Source of the DNA: Bacillus sp. Xin1
Lineage (GTDB): Bacteria; Bacillota; Bacilli; Bacillales; Bacillaceae_G
Direction of reading: 5' to 3'
Length of the DNA: 64,000 nt
Assembly (NCBI RefSeq): GCF_013314535.1
Contig: NZ_JABUAE010000005.1
Span: 62,001 to 126,000, forward strand
The notes beneath the pieces are model-generated. The model had not been told where the DNA came from. It worked only from the letters and a program-made list of their open reading frames with translations, and did no database searches. This document shows, in pieces, positions 8,528-16,892 of this stretch; the stretch's first letter is position 1, and each line of letters opens with the position of its first letter. Position numbers and translations under genes: made by a program.

Positions 8528-8905
8528 TCACTTTATTAACTCAACTGTTTCTGTAACCTTTATACTATCCTTCACAGATTGAACAATCGTACAATTCTTC
8601 ACAGCAAGTTCTAACGCTTTTTCTAACTGTACTTGTGTAATTCCTTCTGCTTTTATTTTATAGTGCAAATGAAGACTTTCTACCGGCCTCGGTAAAGCTT
8701 CACTTCTACCAATTTCAGTTTCAATTGTAAACATATCATATATAATACGCTTCTTTTCTAAAATTGTCCGAAATACAATTGCACTGCATCCTGCAATAGA
8801 AGAAACCAATAATTCTAACGGCGTATGTCCACTTTCTTTTCCAATAGACAATCGACCATTTGAAAATTCTGCTTCAATATCATCATGCTTGATTGTTAGT
8901 TTCAT
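8528..8905 (-). CDS. OsmC family protein (thiol peroxidase-like)
   Basis: A 125-aa OsmC/YhfA-type protein. It has the first-cysteine region SGHTPLELLVSSIAGCSAIVFRTIL and a second cysteine in AVKNCTIVQSVKDSI, the pair of redox cysteines used by OsmC/Ohr proteins against hydroperoxides. It lacks the extra N-terminal strand of Ohr. Its start lies inside the upstream permease frame (23-nt overlap, 8883-8905), implying translational coupling: an unusual tie between an amino-acid permease and a peroxide-protection protein. A terminator follows at 8491-8520. Confidence 0.88.
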   Translation of the reverse strand: MKLTIKHDDIEAEFSNGRLSIGKESGHTPLELLVSSIAGCSAIVFRTILEKKRIIYDMFTIETEIGRSEALPRPVESLHLHYKIKAEGITQVQLEKALELAVKNCTIVQSVKDSIKVTETVELIK

Positions 8906-10307
8906 ATGTTGTTCCCATCTCCACTTTCGTAATTTGCTGCCGTTTCTTATTTATATAATAATACACATAGCAGAAAATGATAAATGGAATGCCGCAATAT
9001 AGTGCCATACGCTGTTCTGGAATGAACGCTAAACTAATTACAACAATACTATTTGTAATTAACGCTAAAATTGGAACAATTGGATATAGTGGTGTTTTAT
9101 ATTTTAAGTCTTCTAATTTCCCGCCACCCTTTATATACTGGCTTCTAAAGCGAAGTTGTGACAAGGCAATGATAATCCAACTTGAGACAGCTGATAAGCC
9201 AGCGATAGATAATAAGTACATATATACTGTATCTTCCGCTAAAAAGCTTGTTAGTAAAGATAATGCTGCTACTGCAATTGTAACTACTAATGCTGTAATC
9301 GGAATCCCACGCTTATTTACCTTTTTGAAAGAAGCCGGTGCCATTCCTTCATTTGCAAGTGACCATAGTATACGTGTCGCTGCATATAATCCTGAGTTCG
9401 CTACAGATAATAACGCAGTGATAATAACGAAATTCATAATATCTGCTGCATATGGAATACCGATTTTATCAAATACAACAACGAATGGACTTTCAATAAC
9501 TCCTGCGTCTTTCCAAGAAATTAAACCTACTAAAATCGTCATTGTTAAAATAAAGAACAACATAATGCGCCATACTGTATTACGAATTGCACGTGGAATT
9601 GTTTTTTCCGGCTCTTGGCTCTCCCCCGCTGCAATCCCAATTAACTCTGTACCTTGGAACGAAAAGTTAACTGTAATCATTGTGAGAAGTACCGCAGCAA
9701 GTCCATTCGGGAACAAACCTCCATCGCTTACAAAATTAGAAAAAAGAGGTGCTGATTCTTTTCCGTCATATGGTAAAAATCCTAATAACGCACTACCACC
9801 AAGAACAACAAATGCGATAATCGTAATAACTTTAATACTTGAGAACCAAAATTCTAATTCCGCATAACTCTTTGCTGAAATAGCATTTGACATATATAAA
9901 ATAACTCCAAATACAAGACACCATACCCAAACATCGACATGTGGAAACCATCTTTTCATCATTAAACCGATAGATGTTAACTCTAAACCAACTGTAACTG
10001 CCCAGCCAAGCCAATACAGCCAGCCGATCATAAACCCTGTTCCAGGACCTATAAACTTCGTCGCATATTTTTGGAAAGAACCAGAAACTGGCATCGCTAC
10101 TGTTAGTTCACCAAGGCAAAGCATTGTTAAATACATAATAAATCCGCCCACTAAATAAGAAAGAATCGCTCCCCCTGGTCCCGCTTGGTTAATGGTATAT
10201 CCTGATCCTAGAAAAAATCCTGTTCCGATTACACCTCCAAGTGCAATCATAAATAAATGTCTACTCTTCATCGTACGATGTAATTTCTCGTTCGTTGTTT
10301 GCTGCAT
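8883..10307 (-). CDS. amino-acid permease, APC superfamily (AAT family)
   Basis: A 474-aa, 12-helix permease. It begins with a hydrophilic N-terminus (MQQTTNEKLHRTMKSRH) and the AAT-family helix 1 motif LFMIALGGVIGTGFFLGSGYTINQAGPGGA. NFSFQGTELIGIAAGESQEPEKTIPRAI is the conserved helix 6 region. It resembles B. subtilis RocC/RocE, HutM and GabP; substrate cannot be assigned. A CodY-like box (10347-10361) and a weaker cre-like site (10372-10385) lie upstream, which would fit nitrogen/carbon control of amino-acid uptake. It overlaps the OsmC gene by 23 nt. Confidence 0.88.
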   Translation of the reverse strand: MQQTTNEKLHRTMKSRHLFMIALGGVIGTGFFLGSGYTINQAGPGGAILSYLVGGFIMYLTMLCLGELTVAMPVSGSFQKYATKFIGPGTGFMIGWLYWLGWAVTVGLELTSIGLMMKRWFPHVDVWVWCLVFGVILYMSNAISAKSYAELEFWFSSIKVITIIAFVVLGGSALLGFLPYDGKESAPLFSNFVSDGGLFPNGLAAVLLTMITVNFSFQGTELIGIAAGESQEPEKTIPRAIRNTVWRIMLFFILTMTILVGLISWKDAGVIESPFVVVFDKIGIPYAADIMNFVIITALLSVANSGLYAATRILWSLANEGMAPASFKKVNKRGIPITALVVTIAVAALSLLTSFLAEDTVYMYLLSIAGLSAVSSWIIIALSQLRFRSQYIKGGGKLEDLKYKTPLYPIVPILALITNSIVVISLAFIPEQRMALYCGIPFIIFCYVYYYINKKRQQITKVEMGTTYETNNQA

Positions 10308-10346
10308 CGTAATCCTCCCCTATAAAAACCCTCTATCTCTTTTTAA

Positions 10347-10361
10347 AATTTTCTGATAATA
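10347..10361. promoter_or_regulatory. CodY-like box upstream of the amino-acid permease
   Basis: AATTTTCTGATAATA matches the CodY consensus AATTTTCWGAAAATT at 13 of 15 positions, 40 bp upstream of the start codon. A weaker copy (ACTTTTCTGATAAAA) lies near 10405-10420. Confidence 0.5.
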
Positions 10362-10371
10362 AAAATATACA

Positions 10372-10385
10372 CGAAAGCGGTTACA
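10372..10385 (-). promoter_or_regulatory. cre-like site upstream of the amino-acid permease
   Basis: Minus-strand TGTAACCGCTTTCG differs from the CcpA cre consensus TGNAARCGNWWWCA at two positions. Confidence 0.3.
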
Positions 10386-10521
10386 ATTTCTATATAAAAT
10401 TAAAACTTTTCTGATAAAACATCATATTTTTTAATCCCTCTTACAATTACACTACTAAAAAGTTAATATATTCCAAATTATATTTTCCGTACTATATAAA
10501 TCCATTTTGTTTTTCCAAGAT

Positions 10522-10585
10522 ATAAAGTGAAACTTTAATCATCCCTCACCAATCAGGCTTTTACGGGCAGTTAATGCGGGATAAA
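10522..10585 (+). repeat. internally deleted bcr1-type repeat (64 bp)
   Basis: Starts ATAAAGTGAAACTTTAATCA and ends ACGGGCAGTTAATGCGGGATAAA-like, matching both ends of the 157-bp elements at 16591 and 60955, but lacks hairpin 1 and most of hairpin 2. Both termini are preserved. Confidence 0.75.
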
Positions 10586-10700
10586 TCACTGCTATGAAAA
10601 CAAAAGAGGACCTGCACTCATTTTCTCTCGTTGTTTTAACTTGGCACGGGGCAGAAAAAGGCCCTGACCGCTTCTATCCATGGACGGATCCTCTCTCCCA
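10586..10700 (+). repeat. second repeat family abutting the bcr1 remnant
   Basis: This stretch shares blocks with 49681-49790: CTGCTATGAA, TTTTAACTTGGCA and the end block GGATCCTCTCTCCCACC. It lies in the 483-bp gene-free interval 10308-10790, which otherwise holds only the permease promoter region and the glnP terminator. Confidence 0.65.
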
Positions 10701-10759
10701 CCCAAAAAGAAAGGTTTTATGTCGATTTTTCAACTTATATTCACATATGTAAAAAACAA

Positions 10760-10792
10760 AAAAACTCTTACATCCTATTTCATGTAAGAGTT
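10760..10792 (-). terminator. terminator of the glnQHMP operon
   Basis: Stem AACTCTTACAT / ATGTAAGAGTT with a T-run on the minus strand; the right arm overlaps the glnP stop. Confidence 0.85.
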
Positions 10793-11435
10793 AACGGCTC
10801 TCCAATTTTCTAGACACAAGCGATAAACTGTAGTTAACAACAAAATACATACAAGCAACAAGTAATAACGTAGGAATCATATAGTTTACGTTTTGCCCAT
10901 TAATAATTTGAGCGTTATGCATGAGTTCTGGCAAAGAGATAACAACTGCTAGTGACGTATCTTTTAATAAAGAGATAAATTGACTAACAAGTGGTGGTAC
11001 CATGCGTCTCAATGCTTGTGGCAAAATAATATGCCACAGTGTTTGTACATATGATAATCCAGAGGCACGTGCTGCTTCAATTTGTCCTTTTTCAATCGAT
11101 AATAAGCCACTTCGCACAATTTCTGATATCATCGCTGCTTCAAATATCGTTAAAGCAACAATAGCTGCTGTTGTAATCTCTAATTTCAGTCCAGCTTCCG
11201 GAAGTGCAAAATACGTAAAGAAAATAATTAAAAGCAGTGGTAAATTACGAATGATTTCAACGATAAAACCTAGTAACTGTGATACGACTGGTATCTTTGT
11301 ATATCGCAACGTCCCAACCACACTACCAATAATAAAACTAAGCAAAATTGCTATAACAGCTATTTCTAACGTAACAAGTAGCCCTTTTAATAAAAATAAA
11401 ATATGATCGCCTGTATAAGCACCTCGAAAGTCCAT
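10791..11435 (-). CDS. glnP: glutamine ABC transporter permease
   Basis: A 214-aa polar amino-acid permease of the HisM family. About five helices and the EAA loop EAARASGLSYVQTLWHIILPQALRRMVPPL near residue 135 are visible. It is the last gene of a four-gene minus-strand operon ordered ATPase, binding protein, permease, permease, exactly the glnQ-glnH-glnM-glnP order of B. subtilis. It begins one base after the stop codon of glnM. Specificity for glutamine rests on this gene order and overall similarity; other polar amino acids are possible. Confidence 0.82.
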   Translation of the reverse strand: MDFRGAYTGDHILFLLKGLLVTLEIAVIAILLSFIIGSVVGTLRYTKIPVVSQLLGFIVEIIRNLPLLLIIFFTYFALPEAGLKLEITTAAIVALTIFEAAMISEIVRSGLLSIEKGQIEAARASGLSYVQTLWHIILPQALRRMVPPLVSQFISLLKDTSLAVVISLPELMHNAQIINGQNVNYMIPTLLLVACMYFVVNYSLSLVSRKLESR

Positions 11436-12092
11436 TTACACCGCTCCTTTCGCTAAGCGTTTCTCAAAGTAACGCACAAGCATACTAAGCGGTACAGTTA
11501 AAAGTAAATAAAACATTCCAACAAATATATATACATCAAATGTAACAAATGTTCTTGTTGAGATTAAATCCCCTTGATACATCAAATCTGCCCCAGCAAT
11601 AATGCCAAGTATAGAGGAATTCTTTACTAAATTGAGAAACTGATTTCCTAATGGTGGAATTACTATTTTAATAGCTTGTGGTAAAACGACATAATACATA
11701 GCTTGCACGTATGTTAAGCCTGAAGAACGTGCCGCTTCCATCTGCCCTTTCGGAACTGACAAGATTCCAGCTCGAATCGCTTCTGCAATAAATGCTGCTG
11801 TATAAACTGTAAGTGCTGCCGTCCCAGCAACAAATCCGTTTAATGTAACACCCATTACTGGAAAAGCAAAGTAAAACACAAATGCAATTAAAACGAGTGG
11901 AATATTCCGAATGAATTCTACATAAGTCGCGCCAAACCAATTCAAAACTCGAATGGGTGCAATTCGCATCACTGCCATAATAATGCCAAGAATAAAACTC
12001 CCAATGAGTGCAACAACACTAGACATCACTGTATATTTAAACCCTTCTAGATACAAATCAAGATTGTTTGTAAGAATAGAAAAATCAGGCAA
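11436..12092 (-). CDS. glnM: glutamine ABC transporter permease
   Basis: A 218-aa HisM-family permease, paralogous to the next gene. The EAA loop MEAARSSGLTYVQAMYYVVLPQAIKIVIPPLGNQF is near residue 130, and the protein begins with a short periplasmic-type segment (MPDFSILTNNLDLYLEGF). It forms the membrane pore with GlnP as a heterodimer. It is separated from glnH by 66 nt holding a stable hairpin (12118-12144), and abuts glnP. Confidence 0.82.
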   Translation of the reverse strand: MPDFSILTNNLDLYLEGFKYTVMSSVVALIGSFILGIIMAVMRIAPIRVLNWFGATYVEFIRNIPLVLIAFVFYFAFPVMGVTLNGFVAGTAALTVYTAAFIAEAIRAGILSVPKGQMEAARSSGLTYVQAMYYVVLPQAIKIVIPPLGNQFLNLVKNSSILGIIAGADLMYQGDLISTRTFVTFDVYIFVGMFYLLLTVPLSMLVRYFEKRLAKGAV

Positions 12093-12117
12093 ATGCTCCC
12101 CCCTCTTTCTTTACAAG

Positions 12118-12144
12118 AAGAGGATGAGTATCTCTCATCCTCTT
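12118..12144 (-). promoter_or_regulatory. intercistronic hairpin between glnH and glnM
   Basis: An 11-bp perfect stem (AAGAGGATGAG arms, loop 5 nt) lies 15 nt below the glnH stop and is not followed by a T-run on the minus strand. It fits an mRNA 3'-end stabiliser or attenuator that keeps binding-protein mRNA in excess over permease mRNA, as known for other binding-protein operons. Confidence 0.6.
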
Positions 12145-12158
12145 ACTCTTTCTATACT

Positions 12159-12995
12159 TTACTTCTCTGGCTTTTCACCAATCCATTTTTCATATAATTT
12201 ATCGTATTCTCCATTTGCTTTCATTTCTTTTAACAAATCATTAATTGCCTTTGTTAAATCTGTTGCTCCTTTTTTCACAGCGATTCCATACGGCTCATCT
12301 GTAAAGATTTTTCCAACAACTTGATAATTTGCATCTTGTTTTGCCATACCATATAAAATGGCATTATCTGTTGTAAGTACATCACCTTTTCCTGCTTTTA
12401 ACGCTGTAAATGCTTCGCTATAATTTTCAAATTCTAGCACCGTTGCTTCTGGTGATTTTTTACGAACATTTTGTGTAGAGGTTGACCCTTTTACCGCCAA
12501 TACCTTCACGCCACTTTTCACATCATCGATACTCTTAATCTTGCTTCCTTTTTTCACAAGTAACGACTGTCCCGCTTTAAAATATACATCTGAAAAATCA
12601 ACTTCTTTTTTACGCTCTTCTGTAATTGTCATCGTTGCGATAATCGCATCAATATCACCGTTTTTTAACATTGGAATACGCGTTTTGGAAGTTACCTCTT
12701 TTAATTCTAATTTACTTTCATCTCCTAGAATTTTTTTCGCAAGCGCTTTTGCTACATCTACATCAAACCCTTCTACCTTCCCTGTTGCAGGATCTTTCAA
12801 TCCAAATAAGTTTGTATCATTTTTAACTCCAACCACTAGTTTTCCGCGTTTTTTAATTTGGTCTACTATATTCCCGCCAGAAGATTCTTTAGACACTTCT
12901 TTAGACGTCTCTTTCTTACCTCCGCAACCCGCTATGATAAGAGTAAATAAACATGAAAATACAATTAAAACAAACAGTTTTTTCGCTTTTAACAT
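12159..12995 (-). CDS. glnH: glutamine-binding lipoprotein of ABC transporter
   Basis: A 278-aa solute-binding lipoprotein. The lipobox is IAGC (Cys24), followed by a Lys/Ser-rich linker and an SBP_bac_3 domain. Family marks are GKLVVGVKNDTNLFGLKDPATGKVEGFDVDVAKALAKKI, the DAIIATMTITEERKKEVDFSDVYF segment and the C-terminal NDLLKEMKANGEYDKLYEKWIG. The Asp/Arg-containing ligand loops fit a polar amino acid. It is anchored on the outer face of the membrane and delivers substrate to GlnM/GlnP. A downstream hairpin probably raises its transcript level. Confidence 0.87.
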   Translation of the reverse strand: MLKAKKLFVLIVFSCLFTLIIAGCGGKKETSKEVSKESSGGNIVDQIKKRGKLVVGVKNDTNLFGLKDPATGKVEGFDVDVAKALAKKILGDESKLELKEVTSKTRIPMLKNGDIDAIIATMTITEERKKEVDFSDVYFKAGQSLLVKKGSKIKSIDDVKSGVKVLAVKGSTSTQNVRKKSPEATVLEFENYSEAFTALKAGKGDVLTTDNAILYGMAKQDANYQVVGKIFTDEPYGIAVKKGATDLTKAINDLLKEMKANGEYDKLYEKWIGEKPEK

Positions 12996-13007
12996 GAAAT
13001 CCCTCCT

Positions 13008-13736
13008 CTAATGATTTAACACCCTGCTTAAAAACAATCGTGCTCTTTCTTGCTTTGGATTTGCAAAGAAGTCTACTGGCTTTGTATCTTCAATGATTTG
13101 TCCTTCATCCATGAATATGATGCGGTCTGCTACTTCACGCGCAAATCCCATCTCATGAGTCACGACAACCATCGTCATCCCTTCTTTTGCTAAAGTTTTC
13201 ATTACATCAAGCACTTCTCCGATCATCTCTGGATCAAGTGCTGAAGTTGGCTCATCAAATAGCATAATTTCTGGCTTCATTGCTAATCCCCTTGCAATCG
13301 CTACCCGTTGTTGTTGCCCCCCAGATAATTGCTGCGGATACACATTCGCTTTCTCTGGAATTCCTACTTTCTCTAAATAGTACTTTGCTGTTTCTTCCGC
13401 TTCTTCTTTTGTTACATTATTTACTTTTATTGGTGCAAGTGTAATATTTTGAAGTACTGTTTTATGTGGATATAAATAAAAATGTTGAAATACCATTCCA
13501 ATATTCCGGCGTAACTCATTCATATCTGTTTTCGGATTATGTACTTCAACATCTTGTACTACTAATTCTCCTTCTGTAATAGTTTCCAATTGGTTAATGC
13601 AGCGAAGTAATGTACTTTTTCCAGATCCAGATGGTCCGACGATTACAACTACTTCTCCTTTTTGAACTTGTAAATTAATATTTTTCAAAACTTGAAAGTT
13701 ACCATAAAATTTATTTACATCACGAAAAGCAATCAA
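13008..13736 (-). CDS. glnQ: glutamine ABC transporter ATP-binding protein
   Basis: A 242-aa ABC ATPase. Walker [10 protein letters not shown] is at 34-42, the Q-loop is in [16 protein letters not shown], the signature LSGGQQQR is near 137, Walker B is [14 protein letters not shown], and the switch His is in [11 protein letters not shown] place the start at TTG 13736: AAAGGGGG lies 7 nt upstream. The longer ATG frame from 13766 would translate that ribosome binding site and has none of its own. The resulting length is that of GlnQ proteins. It energises GlnM/GlnP and is the first gene of the operon. Confidence 0.88.
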   Translation of the reverse strand: MIAFRDVNKFYGNFQVLKNINLQVQKGEVVVIVGPSGSGKSTLLRCINQLETITEGELVVQDVEVHNPKTDMNELRRNIGMVFQHFYLYPHKTVLQNITLAPIKVNNVTKEEAEETAKYYLEKVGIPEKANVYPQQLSGGQQQRVAIARGLAMKPEIMLFDEPTSALDPEMIGEVLDVMKTLAKEGMTMVVVTHEMGFAREVADRIIFMDEGQIIEDTKPVDFFANPKQERARLFLSRVLNH

Positions 13737-13857
13737 TCTTTTTCCCCCTTTCCACCCTAATTTCATCGTATTTTAACTTGGCCCAATTATTAATAAAGTC
13801 AAGCTTACCTGATTCAAATTTTATTCGGCCACGCAAATAGAAATACCCATTATTTGA

Positions 13858-13889
13858 ACAATAACGGACAGAGATACTGTCCGTTATTA
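13858..13889. terminator. hairpin terminator downstream of the AGCS symporter
   Basis: Stem ATAACGGACAG (13861-13871) / CTGTCCGTTAT (13877-13887) with a 5-nt loop; only weak T-runs flank it. Confidence 0.6.
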
Positions 13890-13905
13890 TTTTACAAATA
13901 CTCTA

Positions 13906-15366
13906 TTATGAAACTTCTTCTTTCTTATCTTTTCCGTATTCATGCTCCCAGAAATCAGCGTTTTTAATTCCTAGTTCGCGAGGATCGAATACAGGATCTT
14001 TTCCTTCTTTCTTCTGTTTTTCATAGTCTTTCAATGCCAGGAGTGCTGGTTTTTGTAGGAATAAAATTGCAATGATATTCACCCATGCCATAATTCCTAC
14101 GCCGATATCACCAAGAGCCCAAGCGGTTGCTGCTGTTTTTACACAGCCGTAGAATACAACACCTAAGAAAACAATTTTTAAAACAAGTGACATCCATGGA
14201 CGATCTTTATCACGATTTAAATAGGCAATATTCGTTTCTGCAATGTAGTAATACGCCATAATTGTTGTAAATGCAAAGAATAATAGAGAAATGGCAACGA
14301 AACCGTTTCCAAATCCAGGGAATACAGATTCTACTGCAGCTTGTGTATATCCAGGACCCGGTTCTGCACCATTTAATTTGTTTACAATGAAGTTTTTTCC
14401 GCTTGCATCAAATACGTTATACATTCCTGTAATAATCATCATAAACGCTGTTGCTGAACAAACGAATAATGTATCAATGTAAACGGAAAATGCTTGCACA
14501 AGTCCTTGCTTTGCTGGATGTGATACTTCCGCTGCTGCCGCAGCATGTGGCCCTGTTCCTTGACCTGCTTCATTTGAATAAATACCACGTTTTACTCCCC
14601 AAGAAATTGCTAAACCGATAATCCCTCCAAAAGCGGCTTCTAATGCAAATGCACTTTTTATAATTAACATAAATGCTTCAGGCAACTTTTCAATATTCAT
14701 AAACACAATTACACAAGCAACAAGTATATACCCAACCGCCATAAATGGCACAACAACTTGCGCTACGTTAACAATACGCTTAACCCCACCAAAAATAATA
14801 AGTGCTAATACAACAACTAATACTGCTCCTGAGACAGATGTATCAATACCAAAAGCTGTTTCCAAGCTTAAGGCAATACTATTTGCTTGAACACCTGGAA
14901 GCAACATGCCTGTTGCAAGGATTGTAGCAGCGACAAACACAAGTGCATACCACTTTATCCCTAATCCTTTTTCAATGTAATACGCTGGGCCACCACGAAA
15001 TTGTCCTTGATGCTTCGTTTTATATATTTGGGCAAGTGTTGATTCTACATAAGCAGATCCTGCTCCTAAAAATGCCACAGCCCACATCCAAAAGACTGCT
15101 CCTGGTCCACCAAATGCAACTGCTGTTGCAACGCCGGCGATGTTCCCTGTTCCAACGCGCCCTGATAGAGAAAGCGCTAACGCTTGGAAAGAAGAAACAC
15201 CTGCTTCTGACTTTTCTCCTTTAAATGTAAGCCTCACCATTTCCCCTACATGCCTAACTTGTAAAAATCTCGTTCGTATTGAAAAATATAGACCTACTCC
15301 TAAGCATAAATAAACAAGTGCGGGACTCCATACAATATTATTTAGCCAAGTAACGAAAGCTTCCAA
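13906..15366 (-). CDS. sodium:alanine symporter family protein (AGCS)
   Basis: A 486-aa transporter of the alanine/glycine:cation symporter family, importing alanine or glycine (in some members glutamine) with sodium. Diagnostic regions are GVSSFQALALSLSGRVGTGNIAGVATAVAFGGPGAVFWMW near residue 57 and GVKRGIYSNEAGQGTGPHAAAAAEVSHPAKQG near 258, the family signature. About ten helices can be drawn; the C-terminal ~50 residues are charged and cytoplasmic. RBS GGAGGGG lies upstream of the ATG. It follows the glutamine transporter on the chromosome but is a separate unit, bounded by a hairpin at 13861-13887. Confidence 0.9.
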   Translation of the reverse strand: MEAFVTWLNNIVWSPALVYLCLGVGLYFSIRTRFLQVRHVGEMVRLTFKGEKSEAGVSSFQALALSLSGRVGTGNIAGVATAVAFGGPGAVFWMWAVAFLGAGSAYVESTLAQIYKTKHQGQFRGGPAYYIEKGLGIKWYALVFVAATILATGMLLPGVQANSIALSLETAFGIDTSVSGAVLVVVLALIIFGGVKRIVNVAQVVVPFMAVGYILVACVIVFMNIEKLPEAFMLIIKSAFALEAAFGGIIGLAISWGVKRGIYSNEAGQGTGPHAAAAAEVSHPAKQGLVQAFSVYIDTLFVCSATAFMMIITGMYNVFDASGKNFIVNKLNGAEPGPGYTQAAVESVFPGFGNGFVAISLLFFAFTTIMAYYYIAETNIAYLNRDKDRPWMSLVLKIVFLGVVFYGCVKTAATAWALGDIGVGIMAWVNIIAILFLQKPALLALKDYEKQKKEGKDPVFDPRELGIKNADFWEHEYGKDKKEEVS

Positions 15367-15473
15367 TCCATTTCCCCTCCTTTTTTTATAAAGAATATTC
15401 AGAATATATAAAAATTATAAATGTATATATAGTCTATGACAATATTATTTTGATAAAACAAACATATTTTTGT

Positions 15474-15514
15474 ATAAAAAAACAAAGTATATATTCGATA
15501 TATATACTTTGTTA
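15474..15514 (-). terminator. terminator of the APH-fold kinase gene
   Basis: AACAAAGTATATAT and ATATATACTTTGTT pair around a 5-nt loop; on the minus strand a T-run follows. Confidence 0.8.
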
Positions 15515-15527
15515 CATTACATCTGTA

Positions 15528-16502
15528 TTATATATTCACAATGGCTTCCTGTTTTATAATCCTTACATACAGTTCATCTGCTAGTTTTTGAAAATATACT
15601 GGCATTTCCTTACCCTTGAACTTCTTCTGAATCGTACCATATAAACCAATATCACGAAGGCGTAAAAATAATGGTAGGGATTCATACCAATTTTCTTCTA
15701 ATTGATGTTCTAACTCATAACCTTTTCGTAACACTTGTAATTGTTCACGTGCAAACAATGTTTTTTCTTGTTCAGTCTTCCATACATTCGAAAGAACGGA
15801 ATAATAAATAACCATTGCTAAATCATGAATAAAATAATTATACGTTGCATCATCAAAATCAAAAATCGTCAATTCTTTCCCATCATAATGGAAATTCCCT
15901 TGATGAATATCACCATGCATAAGACCAAAAGTTCTCTTTTCTATTGGAAGCATCTTTATTTTATCAATTAATACATATGCAATCTTTTTTACTTGTTCAT
16001 CCTCTAACTGATCAATAATCGCTTTCTCTTCTATCTCCCATGTATCACGATATCCTGTATTAGGATAACTTATTGTAAGACGATGAAGTTGACCAATCGC
16101 TTTTCCCCATGCTGCAAAAAGATCATCTCCCCAATAAATAGATGTTGAATCTTTTACTCTCTCTCCTTTGGCATACGCAAATAAAGAAGCGTAAAAGAAA
16201 GTTCCATCTACTGCTTGTATCCCTTCTACAAGTTTTCTAGATTTTGAATAATATGGTCTAGCAATCTTAGCTCCATGCTCCCCTAGATACTGTAAAAAAT
16301 CTAATTCTGCTTCTACTTGTTTTTCAAATCGATGAGAAGAGTGCGTTAATCTTAATACGTAAGATGCGCCTTTTTCATCCTTTGCATGAAAAATATAGTT
16401 TTCAAAATCTCCAAGCGGATTTTTCTCCACTATAACGTTAAATAAGTTTGCCGCTTTTTCCAAAATTCCATTGGTGAAAACTTTCTCTACAGCTACTTCC
16501 AT
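15528..16502 (-). CDS. APH-family phosphotransferase (aminoglycoside/choline kinase fold)
   Basis: A 324-aa protein with the APH/CHK kinase fold. The catalytic loop is FGLMHGDIHQGNFHYDGKELTIFDFDDATYNYFIHDLA near residues 195-235: HGD-x-H-xx-N is the Brenner motif and DFDD carries the metal-binding Asp. N-terminal strands with YVLRLTHSSHRF hold the ATP lysine region. Such proteins phosphorylate small hydroxyl substrates (sugars, homoserine, choline); the close Bacillus relatives are uncharacterised, so resistance should not be inferred. RBS GGAGGAG is 6 nt before the ATG. Confidence 0.8.
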   Translation of the reverse strand: MEVAVEKVFTNGILEKAANLFNVIVEKNPLGDFENYIFHAKDEKGASYVLRLTHSSHRFEKQVEAELDFLQYLGEHGAKIARPYYSKSRKLVEGIQAVDGTFFYASLFAYAKGERVKDSTSIYWGDDLFAAWGKAIGQLHRLTISYPNTGYRDTWEIEEKAIIDQLEDEQVKKIAYVLIDKIKMLPIEKRTFGLMHGDIHQGNFHYDGKELTIFDFDDATYNYFIHDLAMVIYYSVLSNVWKTEQEKTLFAREQLQVLRKGYELEHQLEENWYESLPLFLRLRDIGLYGTIQKKFKGKEMPVYFQKLADELYVRIIKQEAIVNI

Positions 16503-16590
16503 TTTTAGCTCCTCCTTTATGTATCCCTTATTTAATTCGCCATGAACGCGAAAAGTACTGCTATGAATAGAATGAAAGAGCTTAAATTTT

Positions 16591-16747
16591 ATAAAGTGAA
16601 AATTTAATCAGTAGGGGTTTTCCCCATCTCCACTGATTATTAGCCCTTACCAATCGGACTTTTACGGACAGTTCATCTCCCACCTAACTTCTTTGCTTTC
16701 GCTGAATTTTGAGATGGGAGTGTTACTATCCGTTAATGCGGGATAAA
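16591..16747 (+). repeat. bcr1-type repeat element, intact 157-bp copy
   Basis: Runs from ATAAAGTGAAA to GCGGGATAAA and has two predicted hairpins: 16607-16640 (ATCAGTAGGGG.../...TCCACTGAT) and 16668-16738 (TTTTACGGACAG.../...CTATCCGTTAA). It has the same length as the copy at 60955-61111 and the same ends. It occupies the 390-bp gene-free gap 16503-16892; nothing else is seen there except a short block (TGCTATGAA) shared with the 10586 and 49681 repeats. Confidence 0.85.
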
Positions 16748-16892
16748 TCCTATCCAATAACCAAAAAAACAGATTGATTTATCAAATCAATCTGTACAAT
16801 ATTTAGAAGAAATTATGCAAAAAGTATTTATATCACAACTAAAGATATAACTCTACCAACTTATTCTCGTATAAGAACAGTAATCTTTACCT

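Noticed and set aside
8977-9867. 296-codon plus-strand frame
   Set aside because: Shadow of the amino-acid permease; composition and lack of a ribosome binding site do not support a gene.
15528-16502. Aminoglycoside resistance kinase
   Set aside because: It has the APH fold but no specific resistance signature, and the fold covers many metabolic kinases.
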